Shown piece after piece: positions 1 to 7,391 of a stretch of 44,813 nucleotides of DNA; within the stretch, counting starts at the first letter, position 1; every line of letters begins with the position of its first letter. The position numbers and the translations under genes were made by a program. The notes beneath the pieces are model-generated. The model saw only the letters and a list, made by a program, of their open reading frames with translations, made no database searches and had not been told where the DNA came from. Origin of the DNA: a virus; IMG/VR virus record IMGVR_UViG_3300047310_000601, positions 1 to 44,813 of that record. One strand, given 5' to 3'.

Positions 1-141
1 CAGGACAATGAGATCCTCACTAACTCCCGCAAGCTTGGGAAGTACATGTCTGATAGGATCTCGACCTTGAGTATGGTCCTAAATATCAGGTCAGCTGGTT
101 CGTTCCAGAACAAACAGACCTATCGCCAACACAGCAGGTGA
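1..141 (+). CDS. C-terminal end of an upstream gene (partial)
   Basis: Frame 1 is open from the window edge to a TGA at 139-141 and encodes 46 residues, basic and Ser/Gln-rich, ending in QHSR. The start lies outside the window. The stop overlaps the ATG of the next gene by one base (TGATG), the compact spacing used throughout this phage, which supports it being real. I do not recognise the family. Confidence 0.5.
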   Translation, partial: QDNEILTNSRKLGKYMSDRISTLSMVLNIRSAGSFQNKQTYRQHSR

Positions 142-938
142 TGAGAGATACTATGGGAGTAATGTCGGATCTGGAAACACTGGCTGCGATCGACGACGGT
201 CGTGTCATCATCTGGCCCTTCGATCGGCAATCACTCAATACCAGCTCGTACGACATTCGCCTTGGTGAATTCTACTACGAGGAACACCGTCCGTCCCTTG
301 CCACGAGGGCCCGCGCTTTACTGACTCCGAAGCGCGCAATGGTTTTCAACCCGTACGACAAAGAGCATGTCGATCGAGTCTGGGGCAAGGACGAAGATTT
401 CCTACGAGCAAAGCCAGCCAAGGAAGTCTTGAGGTCCTATATCTCGTCGGACTGGATGGGGATCGAACAGCGTGACCTCCTAACTACAGGGATTCATCCA
501 GACGACCTCATCATCCTGGTGGGTCCGCGACGTACCATCCTAGCCCACTCCCAGGAGTTCATCGGGGGCGTACGCTACGCCACTTCCATGATGAAAGCAA
601 GGTCGAGCTGGGGGCGAAGCTTCGTCGAGGTATGCAAGTGTGCTGGCTGGGGTGACATCGGGTTCTTCAATCGCTGGACAATGGAGATCACGAACAACTC
701 CTACTGGTACTCCATCCCCCTAGTAGTAGGCAGGCGGATCGCACAGATTGCCCTCCTGACCACTGGTGAGATCCAGGGAGACTCCTACTCGACGGAGCAA
801 TCCAAGTACCAGACGTCCGAGAAGCTCGATGACGTCATCACTACTTGGCATCCCCGCCTACTCAAACCAGGCTTGTGGCGTGACAGAGACATCGTGCGGA
901 TGCCTGCAATGCCTGAGCAACTTCCTCTAGCGGCCTAA
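141..938 (+). CDS. dcd: dCTP deaminase / dUTPase family protein
   Basis: A 265-residue trimeric-dUTPase-fold protein that would deaminate dCTP or hydrolyse dUTP to supply dUMP for thymidylate synthesis in the cytoplasm. Near the N-terminus it has SSYDIRLG, the usual start of this fold. The central ARSSWGRS corresponds to the family's nucleotide-binding motif with Ser-Ser and Arg. GDIGFFNRWTMEITNN carries the Glu expected at the catalytic position. I start at ATG 141, which overlaps the previous stop by one base; a GTG at 138 and an ATG at 162 are alternatives. ThyX downstream would use the dUMP. Deaminase and diphosphatase activities cannot be told apart by eye. Confidence 0.85.
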   Translation: MRDTMGVMSDLETLAAIDDGRVIIWPFDRQSLNTSSYDIRLGEFYYEEHRPSLATRARALLTPKRAMVFNPYDKEHVDRVWGKDEDFLRAKPAKEVLRSYISSDWMGIEQRDLLTTGIHPDDLIILVGPRRTILAHSQEFIGGVRYATSMMKARSSWGRSFVEVCKCAGWGDIGFFNRWTMEITNNSYWYSIPLVVGRRIAQIALLTTGEIQGDSYSTEQSKYQTSEKLDDVITTWHPRLLKPGLWRDRDIVRMPAMPEQLPLAA

Positions 939-941
939 TAC

Positions 942-1406
942 ATGCCCAACCACGGTAAGGGTCCTCCTAAGAAGCAGTTCTGCCCTAAAGGTCATGATAC
1001 CTTTAAGGTAGGAAGGACCCGGAATGGCCGATGTAGAGATTGTAACGACATTCGATATGCATCACGCACAGATCAAGAGCGCAGGGATGAACGACGTCGC
1101 CGAAGGTATAGGCAGCAGAGAGCCATAGTCGAGAAGTGTGCCCAAGTAGCCTCTAACTACCTATCATCGTTCCCTAACGACTTCATCGGTGCAGTAGAAG
1201 CGGCGTTCCAAGTTCTTCCTGATCATGCCCGTACGATGCTTGTACCTTCTCCAGAGACAATAGCTGCCCTTAAGAGGCCCGACTATGAAGATTACTCTCT
1301 GCGGCTCCACCAAGTTCGAAGGTCTGTTCTTCGCTTGGGACAAAGCTCTAACGACAATGGGTCACATCGTCTACAGTCTGGGAGCCTTCCCAGCAGTAGA
1401 GAATAA
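942..1406 (+). CDS. Small Cys-pair zinc-ribbon-like basic protein
   Basis: A 154-residue protein whose N-terminus has CPKGH and CRDC about 20 residues apart, a likely zinc knuckle of the kind seen in phage HNH-associated and DNA-binding proteins. A very basic stretch (DERRRRRYRQQR) follows. The last 40 residues overlap the next gene by 122 bases and look low-complexity (SSNDNGSHR, SLPSSRE), as if read out of frame. The natural end may therefore lie near 1290, and an indel or an unusual overlap is possible. Function unknown. Confidence 0.55.
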   Translation: MPNHGKGPPKKQFCPKGHDTFKVGRTRNGRCRDCNDIRYASRTDQERRDERRRRRYRQQRAIVEKCAQVASNYLSSFPNDFIGAVEAAFQVLPDHARTMLVPSPETIAALKRPDYEDYSLRLHQVRRSVLRLGQSSNDNGSHRLQSGSLPSSRE

Positions 1407-1725
1407 GGACCGAGAGAGCAAAGGCTATCTGACGGATGAACAGAAGGAGATCTTCGATCTAGTCTACTATGCCAAGATTGAGGAGTCCGACGCCATCCTA
1501 GTCCTCAATCCGGGCAACTACATCGGTGAGAGCTGCCGGCGAGAAATAGCCTGGGCCCGTATCCGGAATAAGAAGGTCTACTGGCTGAAGGCTCCAGTAT
1601 TAGGACCTGGAGAAGCCTGGATCGAGGGAGAAACCAGCGTCGATAGTATACCAGGCTTCCAACGGTACACCTATAAATATGGGCTGCCTGAGCAGTTCAA
1701 TGGTGATGGTAGTGATCCCCGATGA
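1285..1725 (+). CDS. Nucleoside 2-deoxyribosyltransferase-like protein
   Basis: A 146-residue protein of the nucleoside 2-deoxyribosyltransferase / DUF4406 fold. It begins MKITLCGSTKF, the Rossmann-like first strand. It contains DAILVLNPGNYIGES followed by RREIAWA, the family signature whose Glu is the usual nucleophile region. Such enzymes move deoxyribose between bases or hydrolyse deoxynucleosides, which suits a phage that remodels nucleotide pools. AAGAGG lies about 8 bases before the ATG. It overlaps the preceding frame by 122 bases and ends in an ATGA overlap with the next gene. Confidence 0.7.
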   Translation: MKITLCGSTKFEGLFFAWDKALTTMGHIVYSLGAFPAVENKDRESKGYLTDEQKEIFDLVYYAKIEESDAILVLNPGNYIGESCRREIAWARIRNKKVYWLKAPVLGPGEAWIEGETSVDSIPGFQRYTYKYGLPEQFNGDGSDPR

Positions 1726-1988
1726 ACATCCAACGTATCCAAGGGGCCACAAGAGTCCTAGGTAAGTCGCAGGGCTACCTAGGTTTGCCAGTCAGAGACC
1801 AGGTTATGGACTGCCCTCCAGCTGGGATAGTCCCAACCATGACGACAGCGTGGGAACCTACTCCGGACGAGCTGGAGGCTATAGCTAGAGGCGCTCCAGT
1901 CTACGTCAGAATCTTCGGTACAATGCATCCACCCATCACCGTATACGTAGGCGAACCCCCAGGGGACGAGGACAATGTTGGAACTTGA
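1722..1988 (+). CDS. Conserved small phage protein
   Basis: An 88-residue protein that starts in an ATGA overlap with the gene before it. The second half, TTAWEPTPDELEAI followed by APVYVRIFGTMHPPITVYVG, resembles a small phage protein that recurs in many genomes with Tyr-Val and His-Pro-Pro conserved. No catalytic motif is visible and the function is unknown. It overlaps the next gene by 14 bases. Confidence 0.65.
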   Translation: MNIQRIQGATRVLGKSQGYLGLPVRDQVMDCPPAGIVPTMTTAWEPTPDELEAIARGAPVYVRIFGTMHPPITVYVGEPPGDEDNVGT

Positions 1989-2352
1989 TCCGGGCCACAG
2001 GTACCTCCTGGACATCCTAGACGGGCCTCCCGATGAGAAGGTCGTCAAGGAATATGTCAAGCGTGAAGGGCCGAACTACCCAGGCAACGTAGGCCATCAT
2101 TCAGGTCCGACGCTGCAGGAGAACTGGCGTGCCGATATCGCACGGCTCCAACACGTGAACTCCCAGATCCCGTGCAACGAAACCTTAGCTGCTATCAGCC
2201 TTCTGAGGCAAGCTATGTTCCTACTGGAAAGCAGAGCCAAGAGGACTCACGGGCAAGTTCTGCCTTGTGTTGACCTTGACACGATCGAGCATTATCCCAC
2301 CTGCAAAACCTGCGGTCATATCCTCTGCACCATCCACCAAGGGGCTTTATGA
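1975..2352 (+). CDS. Conserved hypothetical protein with C-terminal Cys motif
   Basis: A 125-residue soluble protein. The middle reads GPNYPGNVGHHSG, then a helical segment (LQENWRADIARLQHV), then LLRQAMFLLESRAKR. This looks like a conserved small phage family that I cannot assign to a function. The C-terminus has CKTCGHILC, a probable metal-binding cluster. It ends in an ATGA overlap with the HAD gene, so the two are probably translationally coupled. Confidence 0.55.
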   Translation: MLELDPGHRYLLDILDGPPDEKVVKEYVKREGPNYPGNVGHHSGPTLQENWRADIARLQHVNSQIPCNETLAAISLLRQAMFLLESRAKRTHGQVLPCVDLDTIEHYPTCKTCGHILCTIHQGAL

Positions 2353-2882
2353 TGCCAGCCAAACCAGATCTGTGTGTCGACTTCGACGGTGTCATCCACT
2401 CCTACACCTCAGGATGGCATGGATCACACATCGTAGCTGACCCTCCTGTCCCAGGAGTCTTCCAATGGCTCTATAGGGCTCAACAGTACTGGAGGGTGAA
2501 TATCTATTCCTCACGCTCAAAAGAAGCGGCAGGCATTCAAGCGATGAAGCTCTACTGTAAGGAACATGCGACCAAAGAGCTACAAACACCATCTGCGATC
2601 AAGGACTTCCTGCAGAACCTACAATGGCCGACGCAGAAGCCTGCAGCCAACATGACGATCGATGATCGAGCATTCTGCTTCCAAGGCAACTGGGACGATC
2701 CGGCTCTCGACCCTCGAGTGCTTCTGCAGTTCAAACCGTGGAACAAGCGCGGCCCGGAGACTCGTACCCTTCCGTTTCACATTCAACACTTGATCGACGC
2801 CATCAACATTGACCAGAAGGACCTGGCTATCCACTTGGAGGCCTCCATCCTCAAGGAATTGTACGGACCTGTGACAAGGTGA
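2349..2882 (+). CDS. HAD-like phosphatase
   Basis: A 177-residue haloacid-dehalogenase-fold protein. LCVDFDGVIHSY near the N-terminus is motif I, with the nucleophile and general acid Asp pair (DxDG). IYSSRS fits motif II, and TIDDRAFCF about 100 residues on fits the acidic motif IV. The short length suggests a small-substrate or polynucleotide 3'-phosphatase of the kind phages carry. The substrate is not deducible. It is the last gene before a promoter-like sequence. Confidence 0.7.
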   Translation: MMPAKPDLCVDFDGVIHSYTSGWHGSHIVADPPVPGVFQWLYRAQQYWRVNIYSSRSKEAAGIQAMKLYCKEHATKELQTPSAIKDFLQNLQWPTQKPAANMTIDDRAFCFQGNWDDPALDPRVLLQFKPWNKRGPETRTLPFHIQHLIDAINIDQKDLAIHLEASILKELYGPVTR

Positions 2883-2937
2883 CCCGACCAATTTCCACGG
2901 ACCATAATTTTACCCTAGAGGAACCGCAAAATAACTC

Positions 2938-2967
2938 TTGCGTGCCCCTTAGGATCTATTGTATAAT
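2938..2967 (+). promoter_or_regulatory. Strong promoter-like sequence P1
   Basis: TTGCGT at 2938-2943 and a perfect TATAAT at 2962-2967 are 18 bases apart, in an AT-rich gap between genes. The spacer carries CCCCTTAGGAT, part of an element shared with three other promoters in this window. Transcription would start near 2974, about 54 bases before the ATG at 3028. Confidence 0.75.
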
Positions 2968-3027
2968 CTATTTGTAAGTTGGAGCTTACAAGCTTCAATG
3001 GGTACTAGATCAAGGAGAGGACAAGTT

Positions 3028-3573
3028 ATGGCACAAGGACAACAGGATCGCCCGCAGGAAGCCATTCGCGAACCGGGTGCAGGGGCGTCGACCACGACCA
3101 CATCGCCGGCGGCTTTGGCGACGGGATCGATGGCGAATACGGGAACGGTTGCCCCGACGACTGCGGCTCCGACCGACGGCAAGCCGGCGCCGACCGAAGA
3201 GCAGCTGCGTGCGGCTCGCGAGGTCGTTGCTCGGGCGAAGCAGGCGGGCGTCAAGCTGACGGCGTCGGGTGGGGGTCAGGCCCGCATCATGCTGCCGAAC
3301 GGCGAATCGCGCGCTGCCTACATCAAGCGCCGGTGGGCCGAGAAGGCGGAACGCGCCACGATCGTGAAGGAGATCCAGAGCGCCGGCCCGCCGCACGACA
3401 AGTGCACCTACCAGATCGTCTTCGCCGCGACCAAGGGCCTCCCCGGCGGTCCCGACAAGGACAAGCCGACGGGCGATGACGGCAAGACCTATTCGCTGCA
3501 GCCGCCGAAGCCTGGCGCGTCGCCGGCAGCCTCGCAGACGAACCAGGGTGCATCGGCAGCCGCCGCGGAGTAA
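3028..3573 (+). CDS. GC-rich hypothetical protein with disordered ends
   Basis: A 181-residue protein. I chose ATG 3028 because AAGGAGAGG sits 7 bases upstream and because any earlier start falls inside the promoter. Residues 1-55 and the last 35 are Ala/Pro/Thr/Gly-rich and probably disordered. The core has a charged helix (LRAAREVVARAKQAGVK), then RIMLPNGESRAAYIKRRW, then KCTYQIVFAATKGLPGG, which looks like a small folded domain. Codons are strongly GC-ending, with almost no AGG or CTA, unlike its neighbours, which suggests high expression or a different origin. It is first behind P1 and is followed by the large structured gap. Function unknown. Confidence 0.7.
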   Translation: MAQGQQDRPQEAIREPGAGASTTTTSPAALATGSMANTGTVAPTTAAPTDGKPAPTEEQLRAAREVVARAKQAGVKLTASGGGQARIMLPNGESRAAYIKRRWAEKAERATIVKEIQSAGPPHDKCTYQIVFAATKGLPGGPDKDKPTGDDGKTYSLQPPKPGASPAASQTNQGASAAAAE

Positions 3574-4066
3574 CGAATCACTGGCCAGTGAGCTGAAGTA
3601 CGGGCCGCTATGGGTTGGAGGCTAGCGCCTCCTTCCCTGCTCTCGTACGTTGGTCGGAAACAAACCATCGGCAAGGCCAGCGACCCGTACTCAGCGACGA
3701 GTCCAACGTTGTCAAGGTCCGACGTCATGAACAGGATGCACGCCCCGGTACGCAGCCTGCAAGCATCGCCGAGGGCTCCTTTGATGGAGGTAGGCGAGGA
3801 AGCGGTAGGCTGTGGGCATAAGTCCTAGGCAAACCCGGGGTATTGGAGGACGGCGGTTTGCGTGTGCTCCCTAGGTTGACCATGCTACGACCGTTCCCGA
3901 GGCTTTGGGGGTTGTGCCTGACGAACAGATGACGCTGCGTGAAACAACCTCCACTGTTTTAGTAGGGACGGCTTCGGAGGGTGTGCCGTAAACACCTTCC
4001 ACTCTGACGTGATGTGCCGCTATCGAGCTAGCGACATGTTACTCCTCAAAACTTGGCCCGGTAGCT
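3574..4066 (+). ncRNA. Candidate large structured RNA, ~490 nt
   Basis: This 500-base gap holds no convincing gene but many complementary segments.
Palindrome: TCACTGGCCAGTGA at 3579-3592.
Hairpin: 3617-3622 with 3627-3632.
Long arm of four nested helices: 3742-3745/3814-3817, 3752-3758/3807-3813, 3766-3770/3793-3797 and 3776-3779/3786-3789.
Two-part arm: 3824-3828/3871-3875 around GCAAACC 3829-3835 and GGTTTGC 3855-3861.
9-bp helix: 3907-3915/3944-3952.
9-bp hairpin: 3976-3984/3992-4000.
Hairpin: 4018-4022/4029-4033.
Possible closing helix: 3599-3606 with 4055-4063 (one bulge).
It would be co-transcribed from P1. I recognise no known RNA class. The strand is inferred from that. Confidence 0.5.
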
Positions 4067-4073
4067 GTAACTT

Positions 4074-4631
4074 ATGGACTCGCCCCAGGCGCTAACACTT
4101 GCTGAGTTAGTCGGCGAAGGAGCGGTTTCGCAGCTGCCGGGCTCTTCTTTTTTCGAGTTCTACCAAAAGGTAAAGGGGCGACCACCAGTCGAAACCCTAC
4201 CGTACGAGATTATAGGCTTGGACCCTGGAGAGACCACAGGCGTCAGTGTTTGGACCAGGACAGGCTCGGAATTCCAGGTGCAGTCATTCCAGATCAACAC
4301 CTCCATCATCGAATGGGGCGTTGACAAGTTTAACATCCTACTCCAACGTTCTCCAGGCAAGTGTGTAGTCATAGAGAACTACCGCGTGTATAGTTGGAAG
4401 GCCAAGATACATAGCTGGCAGGAGCTCCTCACTCCCCGGTTGATCGGGGTGGCTGAGACCTTCTGCCGTCTGGGTTCGATCCCGATCGTCAAGCAGATGG
4501 CACAACAAGGGAAGTCGTTCGCAACTGACGACAAGCTAGAACAATGGGGCCTCTACCTTAAGGGGAGACCTCATGCCATGGATGCTACACGTCACGTCTG
4601 TCAGCTACTACTCTTCGGAGAATGGAAGTAA
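4074..4631 (+). CDS. RuvC-like / RNase H-fold resolvase-like nuclease
   Basis: A 185-residue RNase H-fold protein. IIGLDPGETTGVSVW carries the first catalytic Asp with the Gly-rich turn seen in RuvC-type resolvases. CVVIENYRVY supplies the Glu. ATDDKLEQWG and HAMDATRHVCQ near the C-terminus supply further acidic residues. The family includes small phage Holliday-junction resolvases, so a role in resolving branched DNA before packaging is likely. No clear ribosome-binding site precedes ATG 4074. The upstream GGCCCGGTA is a candidate closing strand of the structured RNA, so translation may depend on that RNA. Confidence 0.7.
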   Translation: MDSPQALTLAELVGEGAVSQLPGSSFFEFYQKVKGRPPVETLPYEIIGLDPGETTGVSVWTRTGSEFQVQSFQINTSIIEWGVDKFNILLQRSPGKCVVIENYRVYSWKAKIHSWQELLTPRLIGVAETFCRLGSIPIVKQMAQQGKSFATDDKLEQWGLYLKGRPHAMDATRHVCQLLLFGEWK

Positions 4632-5374
4632 TGATGCAAAGGAGCAAGTCAGCAATCGTAGCTTTGCTCCTAGCCACAACGGCTTGCGGAGGATCACCCT
4701 TGGCTCCGCTTCAGCCGGGAAAGGTCAGGATCTCCGACCCTATGCAGTACCTGGCTCAATCGCGAGCACCCGACGGTAACGTAGCAACTCCCCTACACGA
4801 CTACGACCCGATAGCTTATCGCAGGTTCGACTTCGGGCACTCTCAAGCGTCAGACAGCTTCCTGACTGGCCCGACTTCGGCGATCACAACCTGGAGCTAC
4901 TCTCCCTGGAATGAGTTCACCGACGCCAACGGTGATGGTGGGGAGACCTATGAGCTCCAGGGCGATAAGGTGTTGATCACCAGCACGAAGCATATGGGCA
5001 TCCCTACGACAGCCATCTCATGGGTCGCCCTACGTACCGACACCGTAGATTGCTCGCAGGGTTGGACGACCTACTCTCCACTCGAGCGAGGGTGTAGAGT
5101 AGCAGTCACATACCCGAACATCGGACCAGTAGACACGATCGTCAGTGAGCATCTCAACCCAGTTGAACAGTTTGTTGAACGCATATTCCTGGGACGAGGC
5201 TGGGGCAGACTAGCATGGCAGACGTTCCGAGCCTCGGGACAGCCAGTCAAGGACCGTTGCCCCGACTTCGGATGGAGCACCTATGCGAGCTGGGCTCTAA
5301 CCGATTGTCGGTATGCCCTCAATGTCGAGCAGGCATCAGGCAATCTAACAGGAAAGAATCTCTGGCACCCCTAG
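4631..5374 (+). CDS. Putative secreted lipoprotein
   Basis: A 247-residue protein, or three residues longer from ATG 4622. ATG 4631 overlaps the previous stop as TAATG. The N-terminus is basic (MQRSKS) then hydrophobic (AIVALLLATTACGG), ending in a Cys that fits a lipoprotein signal, although Thr at -3 is not ideal. The mature part has several Cys residues and Trp/Tyr-rich strands but no family I recognise. Phage lipoproteins often block superinfection or alter the host envelope, but nothing here proves that. Confidence 0.6.
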   Translation: MMQRSKSAIVALLLATTACGGSPLAPLQPGKVRISDPMQYLAQSRAPDGNVATPLHDYDPIAYRRFDFGHSQASDSFLTGPTSAITTWSYSPWNEFTDANGDGGETYELQGDKVLITSTKHMGIPTTAISWVALRTDTVDCSQGWTTYSPLERGCRVAVTYPNIGPVDTIVSEHLNPVEQFVERIFLGRGWGRLAWQTFRASGQPVKDRCPDFGWSTYASWALTDCRYALNVEQASGNLTGKNLWHP

Positions 5375-5397
5375 TAAGCGAGCGGGATAACCTAACC

Positions 5398-5967
5398 ATG
5401 CAGTCCGATAATGAGAGAGCTTGGGAACGGAGTAAGCGAGAGGGCGTCAACCCGAAAGACCTGATCGGGGTCACCAAAGTCCCCTTCCAAGTCGTTCCTT
5501 GGCCGGCTGTCGCTTACATGTCGTTCTGCATGTATGATGGAGGAGTCAAGTACGCTCCCGTCAACTGGCGTGACATCGCCGTCAAGCTAAGCATCTACGC
5601 CGAAGCTGGGCTAGGCCACTTCGCTTCGATCCTCGACGGCAAGGACTATGATCCCGTCACTGCATTACACCATGCGGGCTATGCTATGTCGTGCGGAGCG
5701 ATCATCCTTGATGCCTTGATCACCGACAGCCTCATCGACGACCGCTTTGCAGTGCGTCGCCAACGTCCAGGGGCTCTGGCATCACGCGACATCGTCGGCT
5801 ACCCAGAAGGCAGGCCAGGTGCCATCAAGGAGATGATCGCCAAGCCTCTCCGTCTCGATCCTATCGGTTCTATACCGGTACCTCCGCCTCAACCGTCAGC
5901 AGATCCCGAACCGGTACCTGCACCTGAGAGTCTGGTCCCAGACGGAGGTCGGGAGGAGCCGTTCTAA
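5398..5967 (+). CDS. dATP/dGTP diphosphohydrolase-like protein (DUF5664)
   Basis: A 189-residue protein starting at ATG 5398. NPKDLIGVTKVPFQVVP, then GGVKYAPVNWRD, an all-helical stretch and a late His pair (ALHHAGYA) match my memory of the domain named for phage dATP/dGTP diphosphohydrolase (PF18909). Members are thought to trim purine dNTP pools in phages with altered DNA bases. The His/Asp-bearing helices could bind metal. The last 45 residues are Pro-rich and probably disordered. In a phage predicted to replace guanine, control of dGTP would make sense, but that link is inference. Confidence 0.55.
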   Translation: MQSDNERAWERSKREGVNPKDLIGVTKVPFQVVPWPAVAYMSFCMYDGGVKYAPVNWRDIAVKLSIYAEAGLGHFASILDGKDYDPVTALHHAGYAMSCGAIILDALITDSLIDDRFAVRRQRPGALASRDIVGYPEGRPGAIKEMIAKPLRLDPIGSIPVPPPQPSADPEPVPAPESLVPDGGREEPF

Positions 5968-6008
5968 CCTGCTCAACTAGCCAAAAACCAACCTGAGGAG
6001 TAACCACT

Positions 6009-6329
6009 ATGAAGATCAGAGCCCTCAAATATGGGACTCTAGAGGTAGTCGGAGCCGTCGAAATCCAGGACATGCAGATGTCCAGCGCCCATGCCTTCAA
6101 GCTTGAGGACAAGCCGGTCCCAGAGATGGTAGCTTGTGGCAAGACTCCCTACTGGATCGACGACGAGAACAATCCTATTGTCGAGTACGACGGAGGCACC
6201 TGGGATATGCGCTCCACTCGGATGGAGTTCTTCCTGGAGGTCCCGGAGGAGTTCATCGGCCGACTGCCTGGCTGGATCCGCATGCCTCCTAAACCGATCA
6301 TGGTCCTCGGCGACTTTACAAACTGCTGA
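6009..6329 (+). CDS. Hypothetical small phage protein
   Basis: A 106-residue acidic protein with a good ribosome-binding site (GAGGAG, 7 bases from the ATG). It looks like a compact beta-rich fold, with aromatic segments such as PYWIDDENN and PGWIRMPP. No signal peptide, membrane segment or catalytic motif is seen. It sits in a run of small genes between the diphosphohydrolase-like gene and the terminator. Function unknown. Confidence 0.6.
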   Translation: MKIRALKYGTLEVVGAVEIQDMQMSSAHAFKLEDKPVPEMVACGKTPYWIDDENNPIVEYDGGTWDMRSTRMEFFLEVPEEFIGRLPGWIRMPPKPIMVLGDFTNC

Positions 6330-6340
6330 CGGCTAGTCCG

Positions 6341-6673
6341 ATGGCAAATCCTGAGGCGTACACGACCTATCTCGGGAATTCCTACTACGAATGGACTTCC
6401 TTCGAGAGAGGGTTTGATGTACCGACAGCCTTCATGGAGTCTGTTCGAGTTGGCTTCCACATGCCGAGGTGTGACATGTGCCAGGACTTCCCTGAGAAGC
6501 TCGAGATAGGTAGGCTCGTTAGGCCACTCATCCACGAGCCCTCAGGGCGAATTATCCACATGCAGCATCTCGATACCGAAGTTCGGATCGAATGCCACGG
6601 CCATCGCTGGAGCTTCCAAGGGTCCCAAGCTGCTGCCTACCTAAACGCCATGTTCGAGCCTGGACCCGGCTAG
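6341..6673 (+). CDS. Hypothetical protein with CxxC and CHGH motifs
   Basis: A 110-residue protein with CDMC in the middle and CHGHRW about 40 residues later, a likely zinc site. The rest is aromatic-rich and not recognisable. It begins 11 bases after the previous stop and ends 3 bases before the next start, so it is an ordinary member of this operon. One of about ten small Cys-rich proteins in the window. Confidence 0.55.
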   Translation: MANPEAYTTYLGNSYYEWTSFERGFDVPTAFMESVRVGFHMPRCDMCQDFPEKLEIGRLVRPLIHEPSGRIIHMQHLDTEVRIECHGHRWSFQGSQAAAYLNAMFEPGPG

Positions 6674-6676
6674 CTA

Positions 6677-7189
6677 ATGGCAACCGGTAAGGCAGTAGAC
6701 CGCTACAAGGACAAGCGTACGCTTGATTGGCGTAGGCGCACTACGTATACGATCTGGTACCACATTGTACGCAGGTGCTACGAGCCTATGCATGACTCGT
6801 ACTGGGAGTATGGAGGAAGAGGGATATGTGTACATGAAGAATGGCTCTATTCTCCATACTCTCAACAGCCGAGGACAAAGGCTGAGGCTTTCCGAAACTT
6901 CGTGCGAGACGCAGGTCTTCGCCCAGGACAACACGTCTCATTCGATCGCATTGAGGTCAACGGCCATTATGAGCCGGACAATACCCGTTGGGCAAACGGT
7001 CACGTTCAGGCCAGAAACAAGCGGAACAGTCTATACATTGACGACCCAGATAATCCCGGCACCAAAATTCCGGTTGCCGACCTAGCCGACCGTATGAAAA
7101 TCCCATATCAGAAGCTCAGGTACATGCTGAAGTCCCAAGGACGCTGGCCAGGAGATGTCAACGATGGAGAGGTGGATCAAGGTGAGTGA
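6677..7189 (+). CDS. YGGRGI-type phage protein (HNH/AP2-associated)
   Basis: A 170-residue protein. TIWYHIVRRCYEP, then YGGRGICVHEEW, then FDRIEVNGHYEPDNTRWA and QARNKR form the signature of a widespread phage family related to homing-endonuclease and AP2-like DNA-binding modules. The C-terminal third (IPVADLADRMKIPYQKLRYML) resembles a helix-turn-helix of the NUMOD type. It could bind DNA or be a nuclease, and no complete HNH triad is obvious. It overlaps the next gene by 26 bases. Confidence 0.6.
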   Translation: MATGKAVDRYKDKRTLDWRRRTTYTIWYHIVRRCYEPMHDSYWEYGGRGICVHEEWLYSPYSQQPRTKAEAFRNFVRDAGLRPGQHVSFDRIEVNGHYEPDNTRWANGHVQARNKRNSLYIDDPDNPGTKIPVADLADRMKIPYQKLRYMLKSQGRWPGDVNDGEVDQGE

Positions 7190-7379
7190 CCTGCCTGACC
7201 TATACCAGGTCTGGTGTCAGGAGTTCACAGCAGGTCTAATAATCGACACATCGGACAACCGCTGTGTCAGTGCAGCACCAATACTAGCGACACGACACAA
7301 GTTCATCGGTAAGTCCCTCAAGTACATTCAAAACGTCTGCCACAACAGACGCTGGACGCTGGAGAAGCTCAGCCAATAA
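7164..7379 (+). CDS. Hypothetical small basic protein
   Basis: A 71-residue protein. An ATG at 7155 has AGGAG directly against it, whereas ATG 7164 has the same AGGAG 9 bases upstream, so I use 7164. KFIGKSLKYIQNVCHNRRW is basic and may contact nucleic acid. Nothing else is recognisable. It overlaps the end of the preceding gene and is followed after 12 bases by the ExoX-like gene. Confidence 0.5.
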   Translation: MERWIKVSDLPDLYQVWCQEFTAGLIIDTSDNRCVSAAPILATRHKFIGKSLKYIQNVCHNRRWTLEKLSQ

Positions 7380-7391
7380 AGGAGGAGTGAC

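Noticed and set aside
2959-3027. Upstream extension of the 3028 gene to 2959
   Set aside because: It would run through the TATAAT box, while ATG 3028 has a strong ribosome-binding site.
3610-3828. 72-residue frame (and a 68-residue frame at 3615) in the large gap
   Set aside because: Two overlapping frames of low-information sequence with no ribosome-binding site, lying across the paired segments.
3574-4073. Group I intron in the large gap
   Set aside because: The conserved core segments (P7 strands and G-binding site) are not recognisable, and the flanking genes do not look like two halves of one gene.
138-5967. 2-aminoadenine (Z-genome) pathway because of the DUF5664-like gene
   Set aside because: No PurZ-like protein is in the window, and the guanine-modification genes explain the context better.
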